Below, in pieces: positions 8,726 through 16,539 of a DNA stretch of 64,000 nucleotides. The stretch is taken from assembly GCF_013267195.1 (NCBI RefSeq), contig NZ_CP053941.1:2170001-2234000 (forward strand), in the 5' to 3' direction. A program made the translations under genes and the position numbers. The stretch's first letter is position 1. Each line of letters begins with the position of its first letter. A model generated the notes under the pieces. The model was not told where the DNA came from, did no database searches, and was given only the letters and a program-made list of their open reading frames with translations. Origin of the DNA: Halorubrum salinarum. GTDB lineage: Archaea; Halobacteriota; Halobacteria; Halobacteriales; Haloferacaceae.

Positions 8726-9780
8726 CGGCCGCCGAGCCCCGCGTCGACGATTCCGTCCACGATCCGCTCCGCGCCGTCGCGGACGGGGTCGGCGGCCGGG
8801 ACGCCGACCGCGTCGCCGAACTCGGTCACGGCCTCGGCGGCGGCCGCGTCGTCGCTCACGTCCTTCGTGTTGAGCGCGCCGGCGACGACCGCGGTCTCGC
8901 GGACGGGCGCCGCGAGGTCCTCGTAGAGGTCGACGTAGTCGGCCAGCGGCGGGAGGTCGAACGACTCGTAGCCGTGGACGGCCTCGCGGCCCGCAGCGTG
9001 ACAGAGGACGAGGCCGTCCGCCATCGACCCGTGGAGGATGCCGCAGGTGACGGCCGAGTAGGCGGGGTGGACGATGCTCCCCTGCCCCTCGACGACGAGC
9101 AGGTCGTGGTCGTCGCCGACCGCGACGAGCATCTCCTCGACGGCGCCTGCGGTGAAGTCGGAGACGACGCGGTCGATCGGGTTCCCCCAGCCGGCGATCA
9201 TGATCCCGGTCTGTCCGGTGGGGACGAACGCGGCGTCGATGCCGCGCTCGCGGGCGGCGGCGACGATCTCCAGCGAGGCGGTCATCTTCCCGACCGAGCA
9301 GTCGGTCCCGACCGTGAGCACCACGTCGGCGTCCACGTCGCCGGACGCCCCGGTCGCCACGCTGAGGTCGTCGTCGGGCTTCCGCACGTCGATGAGATCG
9401 ACGCCGTGTTCGGCGGCCAGCGCGGCCAGTTCCTCGTCCTCGTTCAGGAAGTAGTGGAGGCCGCTCACCACGTCGCAGCCGGCCTCGATCGCGGCCTCGA
9501 CGTCCGCGCGCCACGACTCGTCGAAGCCGCCGCCGATCGGCGCGATACCGATGTATAAGGCGTCGAGGTCGCCGTCGGCCGCGGCGTGCGCGTCCGCGAA
9601 CGACGAGACGATCGGCGCGTCGGAGACGTCGGCGACGTGGTCCGCCACGCGGTCGCCGGCGCGGTCGCGGTCGAGGACGGCGCACACCTCCTGGTCGCCG
9701 TAGCGCAGCACGCCGAGTGCGGTCTTCGCGCGGTCGGGGAACTTCTCGTGGGCGAGGACGGCGATCCGCTCGTTGTCCAT
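8722..9780 (-). CDS. dgcN: DgcN-type D-glutamate N-acetyltransferase (DUF1611 P-loop family)
   Basis: A 352-residue DUF1611 protein. The N-terminal half is Rossmann-like. The C-terminal half has a P-loop-like GTDCSVGKMTAS motif, followed by FVPTGQTGIMIAGWG and LLVVEGQGSIVHPAYS, which are hallmark segments of the family. In the published D-glutamate pathway DgcN acetylates D-glutamate before racemisation by DgcA. It is first in a two-gene operon with a 4-base stop/start overlap, implying coupled translation. The 527 bases upstream are non-coding and repeat-rich. The start ATG at 9778-9780 is the first in frame after an AT-rich stretch. Confidence 0.8.
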   Translation of the reverse strand: MDNERIAVLAHEKFPDRAKTALGVLRYGDQEVCAVLDRDRAGDRVADHVADVSDAPIVSSFADAHAAADGDLDALYIGIAPIGGGFDESWRADVEAAIEAGCDVVSGLHYFLNEDEELAALAAEHGVDLIDVRKPDDDLSVATGASGDVDADVVLTVGTDCSVGKMTASLEIVAAARERGIDAAFVPTGQTGIMIAGWGNPIDRVVSDFTAGAVEEMLVAVGDDHDLLVVEGQGSIVHPAYSAVTCGILHGSMADGLVLCHAAGREAVHGYESFDLPPLADYVDLYEDLAAPVRETAVVAGALNTKDVSDDAAAAEAVTEFGDAVGVPAADPVRDGAERIVDGIVDAGLGGR

Positions 9781-9884
9781 GATGGGTCGCTCGCCCCGGG
9801 AGTTCTTAAAAGAGTCGAGGGTTGACCGGGCGATCGACTCGACCGCGCCGATTCCGTCCGACGAGATCCGAACGACAGCTGCGA

Positions 9885-10200
9885 CACTTACAACCGAACT
9901 GCGGTGGCGCGTGCCTGCGAGCGGCCGGAGCGAAGCGGAGGCCGCGAGGAGCACGCGCGAGGGACGCCGCGAGCGACCGGAGGGAGCGAGCGGCGAGGCT
10001 GGGGAGGTGTGAGGCTGCGGTTGCGGTGCGAACCGGGGCGGGACTCAAATGGGCAGCCGGGAGGCGGGCGCAGGCGACGCAAGCACCGCAACGAGGGAGC
10101 GGTAGCGACCGAGTGAGGAGCGCAGCGAGCGTGCGCCCGCCTCCCGGCTGGGGATTTGGAGGTATTCGTCGCCGATTCACCGTCAGTCATTTATAACTGA
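9885..10200. repeat. GC-rich non-coding repeat region with perfect inverted repeats
   Basis: The 527-base gap between dgcN and the DUF5785 gene has no convincing gene. It holds a perfect 18-base inverted repeat (10055-10072 and 10132-10149, left arm AGCCGGGAGGCGGGCGCA). The 59-base loop between the arms is made of short GCGAGC/GAGCG-type repeats. A second dyad lies upstream: GCGCGTGC at 9907-9914 and GCACGCGC at 9951-9958, with nested GCGGCC/GGCCGC arms. The segment ends in CATTTATAACTGAAC. I recall this general style from intergenic regions of Halorubrum-type genomes, so a dispersed repeat family is likely, but I cannot count copies here. Confidence 0.55.
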
Positions 10201-10307
10201 ACGGCCGGGGCTCTGGAGGCAGTGGTCGTCGTTCCGCCAGCAGCCATTTCCAAGCGAGCTCTTGAGGATTCCTCGGAGAGAACGACCCTGCGATCAAAAA
10301 GCGCGTC

Positions 10308-10625
10308 CTATGCGCTGCCGTCGACGAACTGGTCGGCGCCCTCGTAGAACCAGTAGCCGTTCTCGCGCATCGCCCGGCCGAGTTCCTGGTGGAACTCGAC
10401 GAAGTCCGCGAACTCCTCCTTCTCGACGTGCTCGAAGATCTCCTCGACGGAGACGACCGTCTCGAAGTCGATCCGGATCGGGTGGTCGCCGTACTGCTCG
10501 ACGTACTCCGCCGCCGTGAGCGGGAAGTCCTCCTCCTCGTCGATCTTCTTCGCGAGCACGGCGTGGCCGTACTGCCGCATGCCCTCGCTCCCCTGCTCGC
10601 CGTCGGGGTCGTGTGGCCAGTCCAT
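10308..10625 (-). CDS. DUF5785-like haloarchaeal conserved protein
   Basis: A 105-residue acidic protein that starts MDWPHDPDGEQGSEGMRQYG and contains FETVVSVEEIFEHVEKEEFA, then ends in a short region with NGYWFYEGADQFVDG. It matches from memory a small haloarchaea-specific family (DUF5785). There are no membrane segments and no cysteines. Function is unknown. I start at the ATG at 10623-10625 because the longer frame upstream is unlike the family. It is divergent from the lipoprotein gene at 10753. Confidence 0.75.
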   Translation of the reverse strand: MDWPHDPDGEQGSEGMRQYGHAVLAKKIDEEEDFPLTAAEYVEQYGDHPIRIDFETVVSVEEIFEHVEKEEFADFVEFHQELGRAMRENGYWFYEGADQFVDGSA

Positions 10626-10752
10626 GTGGGGAAGTTCGCCGGATCGGGGATAGTGGTTTCGGATGCGGCGGTGGCGGCCGACCGCGCGCGACGCGGCTCC
10701 ACACCCCGACCGGCGCACAAGACATTTCCCGCCAGTCCGCGTCGCCTTCAGT

Positions 10753-11217
10753 ATGCGCCGCAGAGCCCTCCTCGCGTCCGCGGCCGCCGCTTCGACCGCC
10801 TCCGTCGCGGGTTGTCCCACGCCGCCGTGGACCGACGACCCCACCGAAATCGACGGCGCCGACGTGACGTTCCGGCGCGAGTACGACGGCGAGATCGACG
10901 CTCCCGGCGGCGGGAACGACGTCGCCGAGGTCCGCCGCCGCCTCAACGAGGACCCGCCGCGGCTGGTCGTGGCTGGCTCGCTCCTCGACGGACCCCGGAG
11001 CTGCTACCGCGTCACGCTGTTCGAGGCCGCGCTCGACGAGGGGGCGCTCCGCCTCCGGATCGTCGCCGAGGACGACCCCGATTCGGACGTCGACCGCTGT
11101 TCGGACGTCGCCGAACCTCACCCGTACTCGGTCGCCGTCGCGTTCCCCGAGGCGCCCGTGCCGGAGCGGGTCGTCGTCCACCACGGCGACGAGACGGTGC
11201 TGGAAGAGGGCGTCTGA
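10753..11217 (+). CDS. Putative Tat-exported lipoprotein, unknown function
   Basis: A 154-residue protein. The N terminus, MRRRALLASAAAASTASVAG followed by Cys, combines consecutive arginines, a hydrophobic run and an AGC lipobox, which suggests Tat export and lipid anchoring. The mature part is small, beta-rich and has two more cysteines (SCYRV and DRCSDV) that could form a disulfide. No enzyme motif is seen. It is convergent with the formate dehydrogenase gene, with 15 bases between the stops. Confidence 0.65.
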   Translation: MRRRALLASAAAASTASVAGCPTPPWTDDPTEIDGADVTFRREYDGEIDAPGGGNDVAEVRRRLNEDPPRLVVAGSLLDGPRSCYRVTLFEAALDEGALRLRIVAEDDPDSDVDRCSDVAEPHPYSVAVAFPEAPVPERVVVHHGDETVLEEGV

Positions 11218-11232
11218 AAACTCCGACGCCGC

Positions 11233-13374
11233 TCAGTCGTCGGCGGACGCGGCGCCGTCGCCCGCGGGCTCGATGCCGACCTCGATCTCTGCCGAGGCGG
11301 CCTTGTACTCCGGAATCTTGGCGCGCTCGTCGAGCACGTCGTTGGTGAGGCGGTTCGCGGACGCGGCCGCGAAGTGCGGCGTGGTCCAGACGACGCCCTC
11401 CTTGATGTCCTCGGTCACGTCGGCGCGGACGGTGATCTCGCCGCGCCGGGACTTCAGCGTCACGTGGTCGCCGTCCTCGATGCCGTACCGCTCGGCGTCG
11501 TTCGGGTGGACGTCGACGAAGTTCTCCGGGTGCTGCTTCGAGAGCGTGGGCGAGCGGCGGCTCATCGTCCCGGTGTTGTAGTGCTCTTCGAGCCGCGCCG
11601 TGGTCAACACGAGCGGGTACTCCTCGTCGGGGGTCTCCTTCGGCTCCTGGTGGACGACGCCCTCGATGCGGCCGAGGCCGTCGTCGGTCTCGAAGGAGTC
11701 CTCGTAGAGGAACGAGTCGCCCTCGTCGCCCTCCTCGTAGCAGGGCCAGTGGATCCCGGCCTCGCCGAGCGCGTCGTAGGTCATCCCGTGCATGATCGGG
11801 CAGACCTCGCGCAGCTCCTCGAACACCTCCTCAGGCCCGTCGAAGTCGAACTCGTCGCCGTCGAACAGCCGCGTCCCGACCTCACAGAGGATGTCGAGGT
11901 CGTGGCGCGTGTTCTCGTGGACCTTGTGGACGCCGCGCATGCGCTGGACGCGGCGGTCGGTGTTGGTGACGGTGCCGTCGCGCTCGGCCCACGTCGTCGC
12001 CGGGAGGACCACGTCCGCGAGCTCGGCGGTCTCGGTCATGAAGATGTCCTGGACCACCATGAAGTCGAGCTCCTCGCGGAAGCGGCGCTCCGTCTCGTTG
12101 CCGTCGGGCTCGCTCATGATCGGGTTCTCCCCCATGACGTAGAGCCCGTGGACGGTGTCGCCGATCGCGTGGGATATCTCGACGTTCGTCAGCCCGGGCT
12201 CTTCCGGGACCTCGAAGCCCCACACCTCCTCGACGCTCTCGCGCGCCTCGTCGTCGTCGACGAGCTGGTACCCCGGGAGCACGTTCGGCATCGCGCCCAC
12301 GTCGCAGGTGCCCTGGACGTTGTTCTGCCCGCGCAGGGGGTTGACGCCGGTGCCGGGCCGGCCGAGGTTCCCCGTGACCAGCGCGAGGTTGATCTCGTTC
12401 TGGACGTTATCGACGCCGCAGGTGTGCTGGCTCATCCCCATCCCGGTGAAGATGGCGGCGTCGTTCGCCATCGCGTACTTCTCGGCGGCGAGTTCGATGT
12501 CCTCCAGCGGGACGCCGCACTCCTCGGCGGCCGCTTCCACGTCGAAGTCCGCGAGCGTCTCCTTCAGGTGGTCGAACCCCTTCGTGCGCTCCTCGACGAA
12601 TTCCTCGTCGATCCAGCCCGCGTCGGGCTCTTCCTCGTGACGGTCCAAGATCGTCTTGAGGACGACGTTCAGGAGCGGGATGTCGGTGCCGGGCTTCAGC
12701 TGGAGGTGCATGTGCCGGTCGGTCTCGTCGATCTCGAACGACCGGGTGGTCTTGTTCGCGTGCGGGTCGACCTGGATGACGGTCGCGCCCTCCAGGACGG
12801 CCTGCCGGAAGTACTGGCTGTTGGCGATCGGGTGCTGCTCGCCGGGGTTCGCGCCCTGGATCCACAGCACGTCCGCCGAGTCCTCCAAGTCGGCCATGCT
12901 GTTCGTCATCGCGCCCATGCCGAGGCTGGTGCGAAGCGCCCAGACGGTGGAGGCGTGGCACATCCGCGTGCAGTTGTCCACCTGATTCGTCCCGTACCGG
13001 CGCGCCAGCTTCTGGATGAGGTAGTTCTCCTCGTTGAACGTCTTCGAGGAGCCGAAGAATCCCATCCCGTCCGGACCGTGCTCCTCGCGGATCGACCTCA
13101 TCTCGTCGACGACGCGGCCGAGCGCCTCCTCCCAGGTCGCCTCGCGGAACTCGCCGTTTTCCTTGATCAGCGGCTCCGTCAGCCGGTCCTCGTGGTCGAC
13201 GACCTGCGTCGCCGCGCCGCCCTTGATACAGACGCTCCCCTCGTTCACCGGCGCGTCGCCCCACGGCATGAAGCGCATCTCGCCCGGCTCGTCGCCTTCG
13301 AGCACGCGGATCCCGCACCCCACGCCGCAGTACGGGCAGATCGTCTTCGTCGCGTTGTCCGGTTCACTGGACAT
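11233..13374 (-). CDS. fdhF: Formate dehydrogenase catalytic subunit (molybdopterin, Cys form)
   Basis: A 713-residue molybdopterin oxidoreductase. Four N-terminal cysteines (C13, C16, C20 in CPYCGVGC and C49 in GSVCIKG) bind a 4Fe-4S cluster. The bis-MGD ligand region reads NCTRMCHAST; Cys139 sits where E. coli FdhH has selenocysteine and is followed by the catalytic His. Other family marks are GMGMSQH, NPLRGQNNVQG and VLPATTWAERDGT. The C-terminal MGD-binding domain contains EHYNTGTMSRRSP. It oxidises formate to CO2, or is a close relative. No beta or gamma subunit lies next to it, so its electron acceptor is unclear. The start is the ATG at 13374; a GTG lies three codons upstream. Confidence 0.9.
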   Translation of the reverse strand: MSSEPDNATKTICPYCGVGCGIRVLEGDEPGEMRFMPWGDAPVNEGSVCIKGGAATQVVDHEDRLTEPLIKENGEFREATWEEALGRVVDEMRSIREEHGPDGMGFFGSSKTFNEENYLIQKLARRYGTNQVDNCTRMCHASTVWALRTSLGMGAMTNSMADLEDSADVLWIQGANPGEQHPIANSQYFRQAVLEGATVIQVDPHANKTTRSFEIDETDRHMHLQLKPGTDIPLLNVVLKTILDRHEEEPDAGWIDEEFVEERTKGFDHLKETLADFDVEAAAEECGVPLEDIELAAEKYAMANDAAIFTGMGMSQHTCGVDNVQNEINLALVTGNLGRPGTGVNPLRGQNNVQGTCDVGAMPNVLPGYQLVDDDEARESVEEVWGFEVPEEPGLTNVEISHAIGDTVHGLYVMGENPIMSEPDGNETERRFREELDFMVVQDIFMTETAELADVVLPATTWAERDGTVTNTDRRVQRMRGVHKVHENTRHDLDILCEVGTRLFDGDEFDFDGPEEVFEELREVCPIMHGMTYDALGEAGIHWPCYEEGDEGDSFLYEDSFETDDGLGRIEGVVHQEPKETPDEEYPLVLTTARLEEHYNTGTMSRRSPTLSKQHPENFVDVHPNDAERYGIEDGDHVTLKSRRGEITVRADVTEDIKEGVVWTTPHFAAASANRLTNDVLDERAKIPEYKAASAEIEVGIEPAGDGAASADD

Positions 13375-13535
13375 CCGTCTCACCGCCCCCGTGTGTGTTC
13401 ATACCACACGATCTATCGTCGGCGTCCATCAGTGTACCGGTGGGCTGGAGCCCCAGCGTCGCCGAACGCGCGGAGTCCGGTCGCCGCGCCGTCCGCTGCC
13501 GTACAACCCTCGTTAACAGCCGGCGTTTCAAAATT

Positions 13536-13601
13536 GCTAAGCATAATTATAATGGAAAAACATTTACTACGGATTGTTAACACGTTACAATTGGGATCAA
13601 C
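13536..13601 (+). promoter_or_regulatory. AT-rich promoter region of the formaldehyde dehydrogenase-like gene
   Basis: This 66-base stretch is strikingly AT-rich against its surroundings. It holds ATAATTATAAT (13543-13553) and TTTACTA (13563-13569) as TATA candidates. An imperfect dyad follows (ATTGTTAACACGTTACAAT, 13573-13591) just before the start codon at 13602. The dyad may be an operator between the promoter and the gene. Confidence 0.5.
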
Positions 13602-14771
13602 ATGAGAGCAGTTGTTTATCAAGGCCCGTACGAAGTGGCCGTCGAGGACGTGGACGAACCGGAGATCGAACACCCGAACGACGTCGTGGTCGACATCACG
13701 ACCTCCTGTATCTGCGGGTCGGACCTCCACATGTACGAGGGGCGGACCGCGGCCGAGGAGGGGATCGTCTTCGGTCACGAGAACATGGGGATCGTCAGCG
13801 AGGTGGGCGACGCCGTATCGACGCTGGAGGAGGGCGACCGCGTCGTCATGCCGTTCAACGTCTCCTGCGGCTTCTGTCAGAACTGCGAGGAGGGGTTCAC
13901 CGGCTTCTGTACCAACGTCAATCCCGGCTTCGCGGGCGGCGCGTACGGCTACGTCGCCATGGGCCCCTATCCGGGCGGACAGGCCGAGAAGCTTCGCGTC
14001 CCGTACGCCGACCACAACGCCCTGAAGCTCCCCGAAGGACGCGAACACGAGGACGCGTTCTCGCTGCTCGCAGACATCTTCCCGACGGGCTGGCACGGCA
14101 CCGAACTGGCGAACCTCCAGCCCGGGGAGTCGGTCGCCATCTTCGGCGCCGGTCCGGTCGGACTGATGGCCGCCTACAGCGCGAAGATCAAGGGCGCCGC
14201 CGAGATATACGTCGTCGACCAGGTACCGAGCCGACTGGAGCTCGCGGAGGAGCACTGCGACGCCCACGCCATCGACTTCTCGGAGGGCGACCCCGTCGAC
14301 CAGATCATCGAGGAGCACGGCGGCATGGTCGACAAGGGGGTCGACGCCGTCGGCTACCAAGCGACGGACCCCGACGACGTCGACACTGAGACCGAGGACT
14401 ACTCCTACCAGCCGGCCAAGGAGAATCCCGCGGTCGTGATCAACAACCTGATCCGGGTGGTCCGGCCGACCGGCGAACTGGGGATCCCCGGCCTGTACGT
14501 CCCGGAGGACCCCGGTGCGCCCGACGACATGGCCGCGCAGGGGCGGCTCGGCATCGACTTCGGGAAGTTCTTCGAGAAGGGGCTCAAGTGCGGCACCGGC
14601 CAGTGTAACGTCAAGGAGTACAACCGGTACCTGCGCGACATGATCATCGAGGGCCGCGCCGACCCGAGCTGGGTCGTCTCCCACCGGGTCGACCTCGAAG
14701 ACGCGCCGGAGATGTACGAGGCGTTCGACGCCCGCGAGGAGGGCGTCACGAAGGTCCTGTTAGAGCCCTGA
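13602..14771 (+). CDS. Zinc-dependent dehydrogenase, glutathione-independent formaldehyde dehydrogenase-like
   Basis: A 389-residue medium-chain dehydrogenase. The catalytic zinc site is built from Cys38 in CICGSDLHMYEG and the GHENMG motif. The structural zinc site shows four cysteines in CGFCQNC and GFC. A Rossmann motif GAGPVGLMAAY follows. Long insertions and the DIFPTGWHGTELA motif are those of the glutathione-independent formaldehyde dehydrogenase branch rather than simple alcohol dehydrogenases. It is divergent from formate dehydrogenase, so the two could carry formaldehyde through formate to CO2. That pairing is inference from context. The promoter is strong and AT-rich. Confidence 0.85.
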   Translation: MRAVVYQGPYEVAVEDVDEPEIEHPNDVVVDITTSCICGSDLHMYEGRTAAEEGIVFGHENMGIVSEVGDAVSTLEEGDRVVMPFNVSCGFCQNCEEGFTGFCTNVNPGFAGGAYGYVAMGPYPGGQAEKLRVPYADHNALKLPEGREHEDAFSLLADIFPTGWHGTELANLQPGESVAIFGAGPVGLMAAYSAKIKGAAEIYVVDQVPSRLELAEEHCDAHAIDFSEGDPVDQIIEEHGGMVDKGVDAVGYQATDPDDVDTETEDYSYQPAKENPAVVINNLIRVVRPTGELGIPGLYVPEDPGAPDDMAAQGRLGIDFGKFFEKGLKCGTGQCNVKEYNRYLRDMIIEGRADPSWVVSHRVDLEDAPEMYEAFDAREEGVTKVLLEP

Positions 14772-14819
14772 GACCGACCGCGTCGCGCCCCGAGAACCGC
14801 TATTTTTCCGCGCCCGCCG

Positions 14820-14987
14820 TCACGCCCTGAGCCACGCCTTCGGGTGGTCGCTCCGGAGGTGCGCTTGGTACTCCCGGACGAGCGCCGGGTACGAGTCAGC
14901 CACGCAGTGCCAGTCGCAGAGGTCGCACTCCCGTTCCACTCCGTCGTCGTCGCCGCGGACGTGGCCGCCGCGTCTGTAGGTCGGCAT
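14820..14987 (-). CDS. Small zinc-finger protein (C2H2-like)
   Basis: A 55-residue protein (MPTYRRGGHVRG) with CDLCDWHC near residue 20 and EYQAHLRSDHPKAW near the C terminus. The CxxC plus HxxxxH arrangement fits a single C2H2-type zinc finger. A longer start at 15041 would add 18 residues that look unlike a conserved domain, so I use the ATG at 14985-14987. Haloarchaea encode many such one-finger proteins, of mostly unknown role. It neighbours another very small zinc-binding candidate and a CobW metallochaperone. Confidence 0.6.
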   Translation of the reverse strand: MPTYRRGGHVRGDDDGVERECDLCDWHCVADSYPALVREYQAHLRSDHPKAWLRA

Positions 14988-15147
14988 TTGATGCTCCGTC
15001 GACTCGGGTCGCGCCCGCGTCTGAGTCGTGTACGCACTCACCAGGGTTCAGGCTGTCGACGGCCGCCGCGCGAGGCCCGCCGCAGAGTGAGGCGGTCGGA
15101 CCCGTCCCGGCGAAACGGGTATGTCACTCCGGGGCGTGGTGACGGCC

Positions 15148-15300
15148 ATGTGTCAGTACTGTAACTGGGCCTTCCACGACGGGTGGGGGGAGCTCCTGAA
15201 GTACGACGAGACGTACCAGTCGGCGGTCGGCGCGGAGACGGAGTCGACCCACGGGTTCCACGACGAGTGGGACGACCTCCGGAGCGAACTGGGAATCTAA
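15148..15300 (+). CDS. 50-residue zinc-binding-type microprotein
   Basis: A short frame encoding MCQYCNWAFHDGWGELLKYD, then an acidic region, then HGFHDEWDDLRSELGI before TAA. CxxC near the start and HxxH near the end suggest a single zinc site. A ribosome-binding-like GGTGA (15138-15142) lies 5 bases before the ATG at 15148 and decides this start over the in-frame ATG at 15121. The 3' end overlaps the stop of the convergent CobW gene by 4 bases. The protein resembles the tiny CPxCG/zinc-finger proteins of haloarchaea, but I cannot name a family. Confidence 0.6.
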   Translation: MCQYCNWAFHDGWGELLKYDETYQSAVGAETESTHGFHDEWDDLRSELGI

Positions 15301-16451
15301 ATTGGGAACACCGCACCGGGGTCCGCCGTCGGCCCGCCCTCGTCCGCCGCCAGCCCGCCCAACTCCTCGCGGATCCGCGCCTCGTCGAGGTCCTCGCCGA
15401 TGAACACCAGCCGCGTCCGGCGGTCGTCGTCGGGGCCCCACTCGCCGATCGGTCCGGCTTGGACCGACGGGCCGGCCTGGCTCACGCCGATCACCTCGTC
15501 GGTGCCGGCGACGCGGACCACGCCCTTCGCCCGGACGATCGACCCGTCCCAGTCGTCCAGCCACTCGGCGAGCCCGCCCGGGTCGAGGGGGTCACTCGAC
15601 CGGTAGACGAACGACCCGACTCCGTGGGCCGCGGCGGCGCCCTCCGGATGCGCGTGGTCGTGGCCGCCGCCTCCGTCACCCTCATGAGCTCCTCCTCCGT
15701 CCCCGTCGTGGTCGTGACCGTCCGCCTCCTCGTCGGCGATGGCGCGCTTCCACCCCGCCGACCCCTTCGCCGCCGCGAAGTCGAACCGGCCGGTGTCGAG
15801 CACCTCGTCCGGGTCGACCGCCGAGTAGGTGGTCCGGATCCGCTTCGCCCTCGGTCCCAGCCGCTCCGCGACCGACTCGATCCGGTCGAGCACGTCGTCG
15901 GGGACCATGTCGGTCTTGTTCACGAGGAGAACGTCGCAGAACTCGATCCCCTCGACGAGCACGTCCGCGAGCGGGCGGTCCGTCTCCGGCTGTGCGCCCC
16001 CCGGCAGCGTCTCGCCCGCGTCGAACTCCTTCCAGAAGCCGTACGCGTCGAGGACGGTCACCATCGTGTCCAGCCGGAACCGCTCCCGCGGGTCGACGTC
16101 GCTGTCGTCGGTGCCCTCCGTGAACGCCCGCGCGATCGGCACCGGCTCCGAGATGCCCGACGACTCCACGAGGAGGTAGTCGAACTCCCGGGAATCGGCC
16201 AGGGCCGCGGCCTCCGAGAGCAGGTCGTCCTGAAGCCGACAGCAGATACAGCCGTTCGAGAGGTCGACGACCCCCTCTTCGTCGTTCTCGCGGGCGATCT
16301 TCTCGGCGTCGACGTTCACCTCGCCCATGTCGTTCAAGATGACGGCGATCCGCCGGTCCCCCGGGTTCGAGAGGAGGTGGTTCACGAGCGTTGTCTTCCC
16401 GGCGCCGAGGTAACCGCTGAGGACGGTGACCGGGATGCGCGCGTCTGTCAT
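15297..16451 (-). CDS. CobW/ZNG1 family GTP-dependent metallochaperone
   Basis: A 384-residue G3E GTPase. It has a Walker A motif SGYLGAGKTTL (12-22), the metal-binding CxCC motif in NGCICC (66-71), and an NKTD-type guanine motif (LLVNKTDMV). A histidine/aspartate/glycine-rich insert (GHDHDGDGGGAHEG and GGGGHDHAH) before the C-terminal domain should bind metal. CobW relatives hand zinc, cobalt or iron to target proteins. Two small zinc-finger genes lie immediately next door, which fits a zinc role, but this is inference. The start ATG is at 16449-16451. Confidence 0.88.
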   Translation of the reverse strand: MTDARIPVTVLSGYLGAGKTTLVNHLLSNPGDRRIAVILNDMGEVNVDAEKIARENDEEGVVDLSNGCICCRLQDDLLSEAAALADSREFDYLLVESSGISEPVPIARAFTEGTDDSDVDPRERFRLDTMVTVLDAYGFWKEFDAGETLPGGAQPETDRPLADVLVEGIEFCDVLLVNKTDMVPDDVLDRIESVAERLGPRAKRIRTTYSAVDPDEVLDTGRFDFAAAKGSAGWKRAIADEEADGHDHDGDGGGAHEGDGGGGHDHAHPEGAAAAHGVGSFVYRSSDPLDPGGLAEWLDDWDGSIVRAKGVVRVAGTDEVIGVSQAGPSVQAGPIGEWGPDDDRRTRLVFIGEDLDEARIREELGGLAADEGGPTADPGAVFPI

Positions 16452-16539
16452 GTGTGCTACCAGTGACCACGGCTGTATGAAACGATCGATCGGGTGGGTC
16501 GGGGAACGTTCATCCGTCCCACCGCCGTACCGCGAGGCG

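Noticed and set aside
11374-13605. 743-codon plus-strand frame opposite formate dehydrogenase
   Set aside because: It is a mirror frame of a high-GC gene and has valine/arginine-rich low-complexity sequence with no domain.
15121-15147. Earlier ATG at 15121 for the 50-residue zinc protein
   Set aside because: The ATG at 15148 has a GGTGA ribosome-binding-like site 5 bases upstream and starts directly at the CxxC motif, so it is preferred.
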